A DNA stretch of 64,000 nt from Brenneria izadpanahii (lineage in GTDB: Bacteria; Pseudomonadota; Gammaproteobacteria; Enterobacterales; Enterobacteriaceae), in contig NZ_CP050854.1 in NCBI RefSeq assembly GCF_017569925.1, positions 2,604,001 to 2,668,000 of the forward strand, written 5' to 3'. Positions 1 through 9,282 of the stretch are shown here, piece by piece (the stretch's first letter is position 1; each line of letters starts with the position of its first letter). The translations under genes and the position numbers were made by a program. The notes under the pieces are model-generated. The model was given only the letters and a program-made list of their open reading frames with translations, had not been told where the DNA came from and made no database searches.

Positions 1-1
1 C

Positions 2-337
2 AAGCTGCTCGGCGCTATCGGCATCAATAATATCCAGCCGATGTATCAGATGGGCAATATCGGCTACTGGGTGCGCCAATCCGCGCAGAGACAAGGGATC
101 GCGCTGGAAGCGGTAGAAACCATCATCCCCTTTGGCTTCAGACAACTGGGGCTAACCCGGTTGGAAATTGTAGCGGGAGAACATAACTACCCCAGCCGCC
201 GCATTGCAGAGAATGCCGGCGCACGCTTTGAAGGCATCGCCAGGAACCGATTGATTGTCGGCAACCGCCTGATAGATGCCGCGATGTATTCGTTGATCCC
301 GGCGGATATTCTGGGTAATGAAAAAGTCACACTGTAA
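2..337 (+). CDS. GNAT family N-acetyltransferase, C-terminal part (gene cut by window edge)
   Basis: Only the last ~111 codons are inside the window; the frame is open from base 2 and no start is visible. The visible part has the acetyl-CoA-binding stretch of RimJ/RimL-type acetyltransferases: a GYWV strand, then R-x-Q-G-I-A followed by a helix, then the late N-Y-P-S-R-R-I-A-E-N-A-G-A-R-F-E-G pattern typical of this family. The family moves an acetyl group from acetyl-CoA to an amino group, often an N-terminal or ribosomal protein amine; the substrate here cannot be told. It converges on tyrR, 84 bp downstream on the opposite strand. Confidence 0.85.
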   Translation, partial: KLLGAIGINNIQPMYQMGNIGYWVRQSAQRQGIALEAVETIIPFGFRQLGLTRLEIVAGEHNYPSRRIAENAGARFEGIARNRLIVGNRLIDAAMYSLIPADILGNEKVTL

Positions 338-421
338 CTTAATCAACGATTGCGAATATCCATACCTCCGTCCGTAAAGGCCAAGCGCGCTACCTGCCCT
401 GCGCCATGCGCGGTCAGACCG

Positions 422-1993
422 TTATGGCTCGTCCTCTTCGCCTGCGCCTTTGCGGCCGCTGAGACCATATTCCCGCAGTTTGTTGGCGATCGCCGTGTGC
501 GATACCCCCAGGCGTTTCGCCAGCTTACGGGTGCTGGGATAGGTCTGATATAACCGGGTTAACACCGAGCGTTCAAAACGTTTGCTGATATCATCCAGCG
601 ACCCTTCCAACAGTTCTTCACTTTGCGGAATTTCAACCGAAAACGCCGGCAGTTCAATGTCCTGCATGCTTAGTTCATTGCCTTCCAACTGCGTCAGCGC
701 GCGATAAATCGCATTTTTCAACTGGCGTATATTCCCCGGCCAGCCATACTGCGGCAGAAACTGGCGCAGATCGGCGGCCAGCTTCGGCCGCGGAATCCCT
801 TGTTCATCGGCAAAGCGCGCCACGAACAGCTCCGTCAGCGGCATGATATCCGCCGGGCGATCGCGCAGAGGGGGTAATGTCAGCGTCAGAACATTAAGCC
901 GGTAGTAGAGATCTTCACGAAATTCGCCGCGTTGCACCATTTCCAACAGGTTTTTCTTCGTTGCGCAGATAACCCGAACATCCACATGAACTTCGTGATC
1001 CTCGCCCACTCGGCGAAACGTTCCGTCATTGATAAAACGCAGCAGTTTGATCTGCATCTGCGCCGACATCTCGCCGACTTCATCCAGCAGCACCGAACCG
1101 CCGTTAGCCTGCTCGAAAAAGCCTTTTTTGCCTTCCAATGCGTTCGGATAGGCTCCCGGCGCATGGCCATAAAGCTCGCTTTCCATCACCTCATCGGGCA
1201 ACGCCGCGCAGTTCAACGCCAGAAACGGCTTTTTCCCGCGCGGACCGTGTAAATGACAGGCGCGGGCCAGCATATCCTTACCGGTTCCGGTATCGCCGAC
1301 GATCAGCAGCGGCGCATCCAGCATCGCCAGCTTACGCGCCTGTTCAACCACCTGACGCATTTTGGGGCTGACCGCCACAATATGTTCAAACGCGCCGTCA
1401 TCATTAACCGACAGATCCTGCAATTGCCTTCCCATCCGTACGGCGGATTTCAGCATCACCAGCGCTCCCGCCGTTGATTTTTTACCGCCATCGTCTTCCT
1501 GGTGAATCGGGGTGATGTCCAGTAGAAAATCCTGGCCACGCACCACGACGCGCTGCGTTACCGAGGGACTTCCTTGCTCCAGCCACTCCGTGAAATGGTA
1601 TCCGGCGATCAACGTTGAGATGAGCGTATTGCGAAGTTTCTCCACGCTGGCGCCAAACAGGCTGGCGGCCGCGGGATTGGACAGCTCAATTCTGCCTTTC
1701 ATATCCAGCGAAAATACCGGCTCAGGCATGGAGTTGAGCAGCGCGTTTAACGCCCGGTGTTCACGTTCGGAAGGCATAAAGGCAACGGTTCGGACATCGC
1801 TAACGCTTTCAATACGACGGATTTCCGCCATCAAGGTCCGGAAATCATCAAAATCCAGCGTAGCGAAATTAAGATAAATACGACCGGCCGGATCGATCTC
1901 GATGCCGCGCAAATCAATATTGCGCGACGCCAGAAGATCCAACAATTCATGGGCCAAACCAATACGGTCTTCACAAAAAACTTCCAGACGCAT
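422..1993 (-). CDS. tyrR: TyrR, transcriptional regulator of aromatic amino acid genes
   Basis: 523 aa, matching TyrR along its length (E. coli protein 513 aa). Order: N-terminal ACT domain (about 1-70, M-R-L-E-V-F-C-E-D start), PAS domain (about 78-190), AAA+ domain with Walker A GDTGTGKD at 233-240, and a C-terminal Fis-type helix-turn-helix (S-T-R-K-L-A-K-R-L-G-V-S). TyrR represses or activates aromatic biosynthesis and transport genes with Tyr, Phe or Trp as effectors. The ATG at 1993 is chosen over an in-frame TTG at 1996 because homologues begin MRLEV; AAGAAGG lies about 9 nt upstream. Residues 280-286 (GAYPNAL) sit where sigma-54 activators carry GAFTGA. A TyrR-box-like site upstream suggests autoregulation. 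Confidence 0.97.
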   Translation of the reverse strand: MRLEVFCEDRIGLAHELLDLLASRNIDLRGIEIDPAGRIYLNFATLDFDDFRTLMAEIRRIESVSDVRTVAFMPSEREHRALNALLNSMPEPVFSLDMKGRIELSNPAAASLFGASVEKLRNTLISTLIAGYHFTEWLEQGSPSVTQRVVVRGQDFLLDITPIHQEDDGGKKSTAGALVMLKSAVRMGRQLQDLSVNDDGAFEHIVAVSPKMRQVVEQARKLAMLDAPLLIVGDTGTGKDMLARACHLHGPRGKKPFLALNCAALPDEVMESELYGHAPGAYPNALEGKKGFFEQANGGSVLLDEVGEMSAQMQIKLLRFINDGTFRRVGEDHEVHVDVRVICATKKNLLEMVQRGEFREDLYYRLNVLTLTLPPLRDRPADIMPLTELFVARFADEQGIPRPKLAADLRQFLPQYGWPGNIRQLKNAIYRALTQLEGNELSMQDIELPAFSVEIPQSEELLEGSLDDISKRFERSVLTRLYQTYPSTRKLAKRLGVSHTAIANKLREYGLSGRKGAGEEDEP

Positions 1994-2070
1994 CAATGAC
2001 TACCTTCTTCATACGCGACAGGCCAATAATTACCGATAATACCCTTTCACTCCCATCGGATGAAGTAACG

Positions 2071-2088
2071 TGTCAGGAAAAGTTGACA
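2071..2088. promoter_or_regulatory. Candidate TyrR box upstream of tyrR
   Basis: TGTCAG-N6-TTGACA, an imperfect palindrome matching the TyrR box consensus TGTAAA-N6-TTTACA at nine of twelve arm positions. It lies 78 bp upstream of the tyrR ATG, in the non-coding gap between tyrR and ycjF. Autoregulation of tyrR is known in E. coli; use of this site is inference. Confidence 0.55.
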
Positions 2089-2240
2089 GTCGCAGCGTCT
2101 CCTGCCACAAATTTCGCCATAATTCGCGCAATGCGCATATGCCAGCCCTGCGCCGCGCTTCATAACTGCCGACGAAAACGAACTACCAGTACAGATGCCG
2201 CGACATGGTCATGCGAACCCGCCACCGGGCAAGCAAGGCG

Positions 2241-3284
2241 CTATTTTGCCTTTTGCAGCGTCGCCTTCACCTGACCAATCAGCTCGCGGCGGAAATCCCC
2301 CAGACGCGGCTTGTCATCCAGCCAGGGCAGCGGACGGCACAATTCCATGGCTTTTATGCCCAGGCGAGCCGTCAACAAGCCGGCGCCGATCCCCTGCGCG
2401 GCGCGCGCCGACAGTCTAGCCGCCAGATCCTGCGACATCCAGTCCATGCCGATCTCCCGCACCAGTTCGGATGCCCCGGCGAAAGCGATATTCAGCAGCA
2501 CCAGACGGAAAAGGCGGATACGGCTGAAATAGCCGAGTTCGATGCCATACAGCGCCGCAATGCGATTGATCAGCCGCAGATTTCGCCAGGCGATAAAAGC
2601 CATATCCACCAATGCCAGCGGGCTAACCGCGATCATTAGGGTCGATTCCGCCGCGGAACGGCTGATCTCCTGGCGCGCCTGACGATCTAATACCGGCTGC
2701 ACCAGCCGGGCATACAGTTCGATGACTTCACGATCGTTATGCGTTTCATGCAACGAAGCCTGCCAGCGCTGCAACGCCGGGTGCCCGTTGTCCAGTCCGG
2801 CCTGCCGGGCCAGTTTTTCACAGAATTCACGCCCGCGCCCAATGCCGTGGCTATGCAGTAAATCGCGGGCGATATCGCGCTCTTCCGCCCGCTGGCGCAA
2901 CCGGTACAGCCGCCGCCATTCAACGGCGACCGATCCCACGCCGGCGACGACAATCAAGCCGCCCGCCGCTATACCGCCCAACGCGATCCAATCCTGCTGA
3001 ACCCATGAATTATGCAGTGATTGCACGCCCTGCGCGATGGCGCTAACGCCAAACAGCGTCAAACCGGCCATCACTAAGCGCCGCCACAGACTGCGTTTAG
3101 GGCGCAAGGCGGCGCTGACGGCCTCTTCGGCGGCCCCCTCTTCCGGCACTTCCTGCTCGCGGGAGACGGGCGCGAAGTGTTGCGCATCCTGCTCGTCAAA
3201 CTCAACGCTGCCACGCAACTGCGGCTGAGGTTCCTCTGGCGAGGCCTGATCGAATGTCATGCGCGGTTTCAGTGGTTCGTTCAT
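2241..3284 (-). CDS. ycjF: YcjF, DUF697/UPF0283 inner-membrane protein
   Basis: 347 aa with a polar, acidic N-terminal ~65 residues, two closely spaced hydrophobic segments (about 69-88 and 100-122), and a soluble C-terminal domain with further hydrophobic stretches (about 215-260), the YcjF layout. Its biochemical function is not known; in E. coli ycjX and ycjF are co-transcribed and stress-induced. It overlaps the stop of ycjX by 4 bp (ATGA), so the two are translationally coupled. In E. coli ycjF also lies beside tyrR, so this is conserved synteny. Confidence 0.95.
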   Translation of the reverse strand: MNEPLKPRMTFDQASPEEPQPQLRGSVEFDEQDAQHFAPVSREQEVPEEGAAEEAVSAALRPKRSLWRRLVMAGLTLFGVSAIAQGVQSLHNSWVQQDWIALGGIAAGGLIVVAGVGSVAVEWRRLYRLRQRAEERDIARDLLHSHGIGRGREFCEKLARQAGLDNGHPALQRWQASLHETHNDREVIELYARLVQPVLDRQARQEISRSAAESTLMIAVSPLALVDMAFIAWRNLRLINRIAALYGIELGYFSRIRLFRLVLLNIAFAGASELVREIGMDWMSQDLAARLSARAAQGIGAGLLTARLGIKAMELCRPLPWLDDKPRLGDFRRELIGQVKATLQKAK

Positions 3285-4690
3285 CGCAATTTATCTCCCA
3301 ATAAAAACTCCATTACCGTATCCAGCCGGATATGGGGCAACGGCGCGTCCACCGTCATTTCACGAGGACGAAACTGATCAAAATGGAATCCCTGCTCTTG
3401 CCAGAACGCGGCGCCGGGCAACCGGGCGGGGACTTCCCCCGGATAGACGGTCAAAGGTTGACCGTCGCTCAGGCGATTCCCCTTTAACGCCGGTATTTTC
3501 TGCCCCTGGTGTTCAACCACGCCGCTTTGCGTCGACTGGACTGATGCAATCCCGGCGCAGTCCATGCTGATGCCTTCAAAAGCGGCATTCTGCCAGGCTT
3601 CCTGCACCAGTTGCTGCAGCAACGACACCAGATTCGCATGTTGATCGGCGGTAATGTGATCCGATTTGCTGGCGGCGAACATCAGTTTATCGATACAGGG
3701 CGAGAACAGCCGCCGGAACAGCGTGCGCTTGCCGTAATGAAAACTTTGCATCAATTGGGTTAACGCCAGCCGCATATCGTTGAAAGCGTGCAGGCCGCTG
3801 TTCAGCGGCTGCAGGCAATCCACCAACACAATCTGACGATCAAAACGGACAAAATGATGCTTATAAAACCCTTTCACTACCGATTGGCAGTAATAATCAA
3901 ACCGCTGTCTCAACATGCCGATATTGGTTTTGGCGTCCGCCTGCGCCAGTTTGGCCTCTCCTAATTCGTCCACCTGCGGCCACGGGAAAAATTGCAGCAC
4001 CGGCGCGCCGGCCAGATCGCCCGGCAGCACAAACCGTCCGGGCTGGATGAAATGCAATCCTTGCTGCTTGCAGCGGAGCAGATAGTCGGTGTAGGCCTGT
4101 GCAATCGCCGCCAGGTGATTTTCGTCCGCCGGCGCCAGCGGATCGAGCGATTCGCACAATTTCAGCCACGGCTTGGCCCACTCCAGGCGCTCGCCCTGTA
4201 GCAGCCCCGCCATCTGGCGCGACCAGCTCAGGTAGGTCTGTTCAAGCAACGGCAAATCCAGCAGCCATTCGCCGGGATAGTCCACGATCTCCAAATACAG
4301 CGTGGAAGTATCTTTAAAATGCCGCAGCAGGGAATCATTGGAGCGGTAACGCAGAGCCAGCCGGATTTCGCTCACGCCGCGCGTCGGCGTCGGCCAACTG
4401 GGCGGCGTACCATACAACGCCGCCATGCCTTCATCATAAGCAAAACGGGGAATGCCGAGATCGCGCTGCGGCACGCGTTTCGCTCCCAGCAATCTCCCCT
4501 CGCGCACCGCGGAAAACAGCGGCAGATGAGCGCCGCTGTGTACATTCAGCAACTGATTGACAAACGCCGTAATAAAGGCGGTTTTCCCGCTGCGGCTCAA
4601 TCCGGTAACGGCCAATCGCAGATGGCGATCCACGCTGCGGTTAACCAGTGAATTAATCTCATTCTGTAATCGCTTCATTGGATAAACCAT
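3281..4690 (-). CDS. ycjX: YcjX, P-loop GTPase-like stress protein (DUF463)
   Basis: 469 aa from the ATG at 4690; the in-frame ATG at 4678 (MKRLQNE) is where E. coli YcjX begins. AAGGAG ends only 2 nt before 4690 and 14 nt before 4678, so the start is not decided. A Walker A P-loop, GLSRSGKT, is at residues 30-37, and the family hallmarks [22 protein letters not shown] and [11 protein letters not shown] are present. YcjX is a nucleotide-binding protein of unclear role made under heat shock or envelope stress. It begins 7 bp after the DUF2339 gene stop, so it is probably read from the same direction. Confidence 0.95.
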   Translation of the reverse strand: MVYPMKRLQNEINSLVNRSVDRHLRLAVTGLSRSGKTAFITAFVNQLLNVHSGAHLPLFSAVREGRLLGAKRVPQRDLGIPRFAYDEGMAALYGTPPSWPTPTRGVSEIRLALRYRSNDSLLRHFKDTSTLYLEIVDYPGEWLLDLPLLEQTYLSWSRQMAGLLQGERLEWAKPWLKLCESLDPLAPADENHLAAIAQAYTDYLLRCKQQGLHFIQPGRFVLPGDLAGAPVLQFFPWPQVDELGEAKLAQADAKTNIGMLRQRFDYYCQSVVKGFYKHHFVRFDRQIVLVDCLQPLNSGLHAFNDMRLALTQLMQSFHYGKRTLFRRLFSPCIDKLMFAASKSDHITADQHANLVSLLQQLVQEAWQNAAFEGISMDCAGIASVQSTQSGVVEHQGQKIPALKGNRLSDGQPLTVYPGEVPARLPGAAFWQEQGFHFDQFRPREMTVDAPLPHIRLDTVMEFLLGDKLR

Positions 4691-4696
4691 GACTCC

Positions 4697-7465
4697 TTAG
4701 ATATTCCGATGCTTCGGCGGCAATGGCGCGAAATAGCCGACAATCAAGATGAGAATCGCCACGCCAATAAAGGCTACCGCCCGCGCCAGTCCGCCGCCGC
4801 CGGCGCTGTCCACCAGAAACAGTTTGATGATGGTCGCGCCCAGCAATAACGCCCCGCTTAACCACCCAACCCGCTGTTGTCGCCGAGTTGACCACACCAT
4901 GCCGATCAGCGCGGAAAGCGACCATAAAAGCGCGAAGGTGGTTTGCACCAGACGGGAATGCCACAGCGCGTCGCCCGACCACGGGATCTGCGCATACCAG
5001 GCCAGCGACCTAAGCAGCAGGCCGTTCAGCAACCAGAAACTTAATAACCACAATCCGAACCGGCACTGCCCGCTTAATGCGCCATTCGGCGCCAGCTCCG
5101 GCCGCGTGCGACGATACCATAAGGTCAGCGCCGCCATACCCAATACCATGCCGGCTTCCAACGGATTAAACAGCGGGATATAGAATACGCTTCCTTCATG
5201 CCAGGCTATCTGGCCGTCCATCAGGTTAGCCGACGCCAGCAGAGTAAACAGGGCGGCGATCGGCGGCACCAGTCCCGTTCGGTTATACAGCGATCCCCAG
5301 GCCGTCAACGGCCACAGCCGATGACGCGCCGGCAACGCCAAAGCAATGATGATTATCGACAGCAGCGCAAACGTCAGCGCCGCGTCCCCTTCCTCCGCCG
5401 ACGGCGGAATTAACGGATACAGATATTGCGATGCCAGCAAAAATAGAAAAACGATCAGCATCCAGAACAGCGAAAGATGGAATCCTTGCGTCAGCCGTAA
5501 TGGCAGCGATGCTTCGTTGCGATGCAGCAAACCGTAGGCGACGGCGAAGCTCGCCAGCCAGCATCCCAACGCAACGCATTGTTCAGCGGCATTCAGCAAC
5601 GGAAGCTGGCGGGAATCAGCGTGTTCTAACAACGCCAGCAGCATAGCGCCCCACAGTAACCAACTGCTGTGACGCAGCGCGGCCCAGTTGAGACGTTTCC
5701 CCGCGCTCTGCCAGATCAGCGCGGATGCGGCGACGGCCAGCAGCGCCAAAGGCGTATATAACAGCGCATGCGTATTCCAGGAGGATATAAATTCGCTGCG
5801 GCGCCAGAAATCTCCGATATAGGCATCCAGAGCAGAATCGACCGCATAAAGCAACCAGCCAAGCCAACCAGCAATGCCCAGGATAAAGAACCCCCGGCTT
5901 AGTCCTCTCCAATGCGTTTCCACCTGGCGATAGCGCTGCCAGCACAGGCTGGCGTACAACGCGCTCATCGCCAGGATGCCGAAGATAAACAGGAATGAGG
6001 TTGTCGACAGCGTCTCGAAAAACAGCGCATACCCGGCGGACAGCACGCCCAACAGCATAATGGCCGCCCCGCTCCGGCCCATGCCGCGTTGCTGTTGGTA
6101 TAACCCCGCCCACAATACGCACAACCCTTCCAACAGCCAGGTCATTGAGGTCCACTCGGCGGAAAAAGCCAATGGCACGGCCAACGTCAGGAAACAACCG
6201 CCCAACGCGAACGAAAACAGTCCCAGCCGCGGCGTTCCGGTTCGGGTCTGCGTTCCCAGCAACAGGTAAAAGAGTCCGTAACCCAGCGCTGATAACGCCG
6301 GGCCGTATAGCCATTGCTGCACGATCAGATACTGTATGCCAAAGCCGATTAACGGCGGAGCAAACAGCAAAATGCCGTCGACAATCTGTTTGCCGGCCTG
6401 CTGATGCCGCAGGGAAAACCACAGAGCGCCCACGCCGAATATCAGAATATTGCTAATCAGGAATAGCTGGCTGCTAAGGTAGTAGTCCGGCTGATAATGA
6501 TCCGTCCCCCAGAGAATCGCCACGCCGAAAGTAAAAATCAGCCCCAGCAGATTAAGTTCCCGCCACGATTGCCGCGCGCTGATAGCCAGAATGCCCAGCG
6601 ACAGCAGTAAATAATAGGAAAACAGCACCACATGATTGCCACCGCCGTCCGACAGCAATACCGGCGCCAGATAACCGCCGGTACTGGCTAGCATCGCCAG
6701 ACTCAATGAACGCTGTAGCACGGCCAGGCCGACGCTGGCGGCGCAAATCGCCAAAAGCAGCGCAAACGCCAGCGTATGGGGCAGCAGCAGATAAAGCCGA
6801 AACGCGCCGAATACCGTGATATACAAGGCTCCGACCGCGCCTCCTTGTAAAATCAGCGCATACAGCCGTTGCTTATGCCGGAGATACCAGCCAAACGACA
6901 GCAATCCGCCGCTGATCAATGCCGCTATCCCCAAGCGCCATTCGATCGCCAGCATATCGCGCTCAATGGTGTACTTCATCAGATATGCCAGACCGAAAAA
7001 CAACAGCAAAATACCGATTTTGGCCAGCGGATTTCCCCGCAGCAGCCAACCGGCCAATGAAGAAAACAGGCCGGAATGCGATGGGGACGATGCGGTTTGT
7101 TCATTATCCGCGCTTGCGGAAGCCGAAGCGGCGGCGGACGGCGTCATACCGCGGTCCGCGATCGTGATGGAGCCGGCCGCTTTCGCCGGCGCATGATAGG
7201 TCCGCGCCGCGGCTGCGGGCGCTGCGCGCTCTGCCTCCGGAGCATCGTCCTCATTCTTCAATGAGGAAGGTTGCCGGCTCAATTGCGTAACCTGCGCCGA
7301 AACGCGCGCCAGCTCGGACTGTAGCTGTGCGACGGTTTGCCCAAGTCTTTCGGTTTGTCGTTGATTATGCGCGCTGCGCCGATACGCGCTCAGCACTACG
7401 ATTGGCATCAAGATGACGTAGATCAGCAAAATAACAAAGCCGACTACAAACCATGAATCATCCAT
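4697..7465 (-). CDS. DUF2339 polytopic membrane protein
   Basis: 922 aa. One N-terminal transmembrane helix (about 6-27) is followed by a short coiled-coil-like stretch (35-65), an Ala/Ser/Glu-rich low-complexity linker (about 70-130), and then more than twenty hydrophobic segments to the C-terminus, which ends in a short basic tail. This is the architecture of the COG5373/DUF2339 family. No catalytic motif is evident and the function is unknown. ATG at 7465 is preceded by AAGG at suitable distance. It lies upstream of ycjX in the same orientation. E. coli has ompG and the ycj sugar genes between ycjX and psp instead. Confidence 0.85.
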   Translation of the reverse strand: MDDSWFVVGFVILLIYVILMPIVVLSAYRRSAHNQRQTERLGQTVAQLQSELARVSAQVTQLSRQPSSLKNEDDAPEAERAAPAAAARTYHAPAKAAGSITIADRGMTPSAAASASASADNEQTASSPSHSGLFSSLAGWLLRGNPLAKIGILLLFFGLAYLMKYTIERDMLAIEWRLGIAALISGGLLSFGWYLRHKQRLYALILQGGAVGALYITVFGAFRLYLLLPHTLAFALLLAICAASVGLAVLQRSLSLAMLASTGGYLAPVLLSDGGGNHVVLFSYYLLLSLGILAISARQSWRELNLLGLIFTFGVAILWGTDHYQPDYYLSSQLFLISNILIFGVGALWFSLRHQQAGKQIVDGILLFAPPLIGFGIQYLIVQQWLYGPALSALGYGLFYLLLGTQTRTGTPRLGLFSFALGGCFLTLAVPLAFSAEWTSMTWLLEGLCVLWAGLYQQQRGMGRSGAAIMLLGVLSAGYALFFETLSTTSFLFIFGILAMSALYASLCWQRYRQVETHWRGLSRGFFILGIAGWLGWLLYAVDSALDAYIGDFWRRSEFISSWNTHALLYTPLALLAVAASALIWQSAGKRLNWAALRHSSWLLWGAMLLALLEHADSRQLPLLNAAEQCVALGCWLASFAVAYGLLHRNEASLPLRLTQGFHLSLFWMLIVFLFLLASQYLYPLIPPSAEEGDAALTFALLSIIIIALALPARHRLWPLTAWGSLYNRTGLVPPIAALFTLLASANLMDGQIAWHEGSVFYIPLFNPLEAGMVLGMAALTLWYRRTRPELAPNGALSGQCRFGLWLLSFWLLNGLLLRSLAWYAQIPWSGDALWHSRLVQTTFALLWSLSALIGMVWSTRRQQRVGWLSGALLLGATIIKLFLVDSAGGGGLARAVAFIGVAILILIVGYFAPLPPKHRNI

Positions 7466-7671
7466 GAAGCACCTTATTATTTAGTTAAGACGGATGATGC
7501 GTTTGTACACGAATTTAGGATAACTCACAAACCTGACGCCATTGCCGTCCGGTGCGGGAAAACTCAGGCTCGACGCGGTATTATCGGCTAAAACTCGGAG
7601 AGTTCGGCGGGCGGATAATACCGGCGTCTTAAGCAAAGCATAGTCGCAGTTCAAGATTTCCGGTTGAGGAT

Positions 7672-8034
7672 TTAAAGCCGGCGGAAGCGGTTCTCTACGC
7701 CAAAAGTATCGGAGGTCACGTAGCGTTCGATATTCCGCAGGCGTTGTTCGCTGGCACTCAGGACGGTGTCCGCCTCGTTCAATAGCTGGCTTGGCGTGCG
7801 GGACGACGCTTCATCGCGGAAACTGTCCGCCGGCGCGGGATCCAGCATAAAAGTCAGGATGATATAAGCCACGATGGTAAAGAAGAACAAGCCGAAAAAC
7901 ATCGACAGCACCACAATCACGCGCAGCAATTTTACCGGAACGTCAAAGTAGCGGGCCAGCCCCGCGCAGACGCCTTTCAGCATCCCCTCTTCCGGTATGC
8001 GGTATAAGGTTTTACCTGACCATGTATTTTTCAT
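7672..8034 (-). CDS. pspC: PspC, phage shock inner-membrane sensor
   Basis: 120 aa. The N-terminal PspC domain (about 8-65) contains L-Y-R-I-P-E-E-G-M-L-K-G-V-C-A-G-L-A-R-Y-F-D-V and a hydrophobic segment (about 38-64). The cytosol/periplasm-facing C-terminal half has a leucine-rich helix (about 84-107). PspC works with PspB to sense inner-membrane stress and release PspF from PspA. Its ATG shares the last A with the pspB stop (TAATG). No pspD or pspE is found after it; the next gene downstream, 206 bp away, is the DUF2339 gene. Confidence 0.97.
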   Translation of the reverse strand: MKNTWSGKTLYRIPEEGMLKGVCAGLARYFDVPVKLLRVIVVLSMFFGLFFFTIVAYIILTFMLDPAPADSFRDEASSRTPSQLLNEADTVLSASEQRLRNIERYVTSDTFGVENRFRRL

Positions 8035-8261
8035 TAAGATTTTCTCCAGTCCGGATGCTCCGCGTCCAGAATTTCTTCAAGCGCCTGAATACGTTCACGC
8101 ATACGGCGGGCATCTTCTGTCAGCCTCGTTAAACGCTGCATGTCGCTTTGTCCCAGTTGAGCATTGTTTTGCTTACGTTGGCTGTAATGCAGCCAAAGCC
8201 ATATCGGCGCCACAAAAATCAGAAAAATGGTCAGCGGTATGGCAAGAAACAAAGCACTCAT
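8034..8261 (-). CDS. pspB: PspB, phage shock protein B
   Basis: 75 aa: one N-terminal transmembrane helix (about 4-26) followed by a charged amphipathic helix with heptad-like leucines, ending in E-H-P-D-W-R-K, as in enterobacterial PspB. It partners PspC in the stress-sensing complex at the inner membrane. AAGGAG lies 6 nt before the ATG. It overlaps pspC by one base and follows pspA by 129 bp. Confidence 0.97.
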   Translation of the reverse strand: MSALFLAIPLTIFLIFVAPIWLWLHYSQRKQNNAQLGQSDMQRLTRLTEDARRMRERIQALEEILDAEHPDWRKS

Positions 8262-8390
8262 CGTATCTCCTTAATTATTATGTTCTCCGGTCATATTCCC
8301 TGCTCTTTCAACGCCGGGCTAAATAACGCCCCGCGTTGAAGGCGGCTGGGTATGCATGGCCGCCGCCGCCGTTGACGGCAGCCAGACCGG

Positions 8391-9056
8391 TTATTCTGCA
8401 GGTTTAACTTTAGCCTTAAGCGCCGCCAATTGCGCACTGATTTCATCATCGGCCTTCAGTTCGGCAAATTGCTGATCCAGCGACTTTTGTTTGCCCAGCC
8501 CGATGCTTTCCGCCTCGGCCTCCATGGTATCGATGCGCCGTTCAAACTGTTCAAAACGCGCCATTGCTTCATCCAGCTTCCCGCTATCCAACTGGCGGCG
8601 CACATCGCGCGACGAGGATGCAGCCTGATGACGCAGCGTCAACGCCTGCTGGCGGGCGCGGGTTTCGCTCAGTTTATTCTCCAACTCGCCGATTTCGCGT
8701 TTCATTCGTTCCAGCGTTTCTTCCACGCTTTCCGCTTCATGCTGTAATACCGCGATCAGATCCGTCAGTTTCTGTTTTTCAATCAGCGCGGCGCGGGCCA
8801 GATCGTCTTTATCTTTACGCAGCGCCAGCTCGGCTTTTTCCTGCCATTGCGCCTGTTGCGTATGAGCCTGTTCAATGCGGCGGGCGATTTGTTTCTTTTC
8901 TGCCAGCGCGCGTGCCGATGTGGAGCGAACCTCAACCAGCGTATCTTCCATTTCCTGAATCATTAGCCGCACCAGCTTTTGCGGATCCTCGGCTTTATCC
9001 AGCAGCGAATTAATATTGGCATTCACGATGTCGGCAAAACGAGAAAAAATACCCAT
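8391..9056 (-). CDS. pspA: PspA, ESCRT-III-like membrane-stress effector
   Basis: 221 aa, almost entirely alpha-helical coiled coil, starting [25 protein letters not shown], the PspA/IM30 signature. PspA has two roles: it binds and inhibits PspF when the membrane is healthy, and oligomerises on damaged inner membrane to limit proton leakage. The ATG at 9056 follows a GAGG 8 nt upstream. It is the first gene of pspA-pspB-pspC and is read from the sigma-54 promoter at 9149-9163. Confidence 0.98.
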   Translation of the reverse strand: MGIFSRFADIVNANINSLLDKAEDPQKLVRLMIQEMEDTLVEVRSTSARALAEKKQIARRIEQAHTQQAQWQEKAELALRKDKDDLARAALIEKQKLTDLIAVLQHEAESVEETLERMKREIGELENKLSETRARQQALTLRHQAASSSRDVRRQLDSGKLDEAMARFEQFERRIDTMEAEAESIGLGKQKSLDQQFAELKADDEISAQLAALKAKVKPAE

Positions 9057-9148
9057 AATCCAATCCTCTTAATGATTTCCAGCGTGCGATTACGCCTGAT
9101 TTATGATCATCACCGGCCAATTACTGATGGTGATATGCTTAGCTTGTA

Positions 9149-9163
9149 TCAAGAAGCGTGCCA
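9149..9163 (-). promoter_or_regulatory. Sigma-54 promoter of pspABC
   Basis: On the minus strand TGGCACG-N4-TTGA matches the sigma-54 consensus TGGCACG-N4-TTGC; only the last base of the -12 element departs. It ends about 93 bp before the pspA ATG, in the pspA/pspF intergenic region where E. coli also has the sigma-54 pspA promoter. The AT-rich stretch between it and pspF would hold the IHF and PspF sites, which I cannot place exactly. Confidence 0.85.
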
Positions 9164-9209
9164 ATATTCATTTATTCATAACCTATTGAAAAATATAGGG
9201 TGAAAAGTT

Positions 9210-9237
9210 TTGACTATTTTTCAATACCAGATAGATT
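9210..9237 (+). promoter_or_regulatory. Candidate sigma-70 promoter of pspF
   Basis: TTGACT (9210-9215), a 16-bp spacer, and TAGATT (9232-9237) precede the pspF start by about 45 bp. pspF is known to be read from a sigma-70 promoter that overlaps its own binding region, which fits this position. Confidence 0.5.
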
Positions 9238-9282
9238 AGTCAAATAAACCAACTATTAGTAAAAATCGCACGGTGAATGCTG

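Noticed and set aside
5616..6422. 268-codon minus-strand open frame inside the DUF2339 gene
   Set aside because: Out-of-frame shadow of a longer, family-supported gene on the same strand; Arg/Gly/Val-rich translation with no family resemblance.
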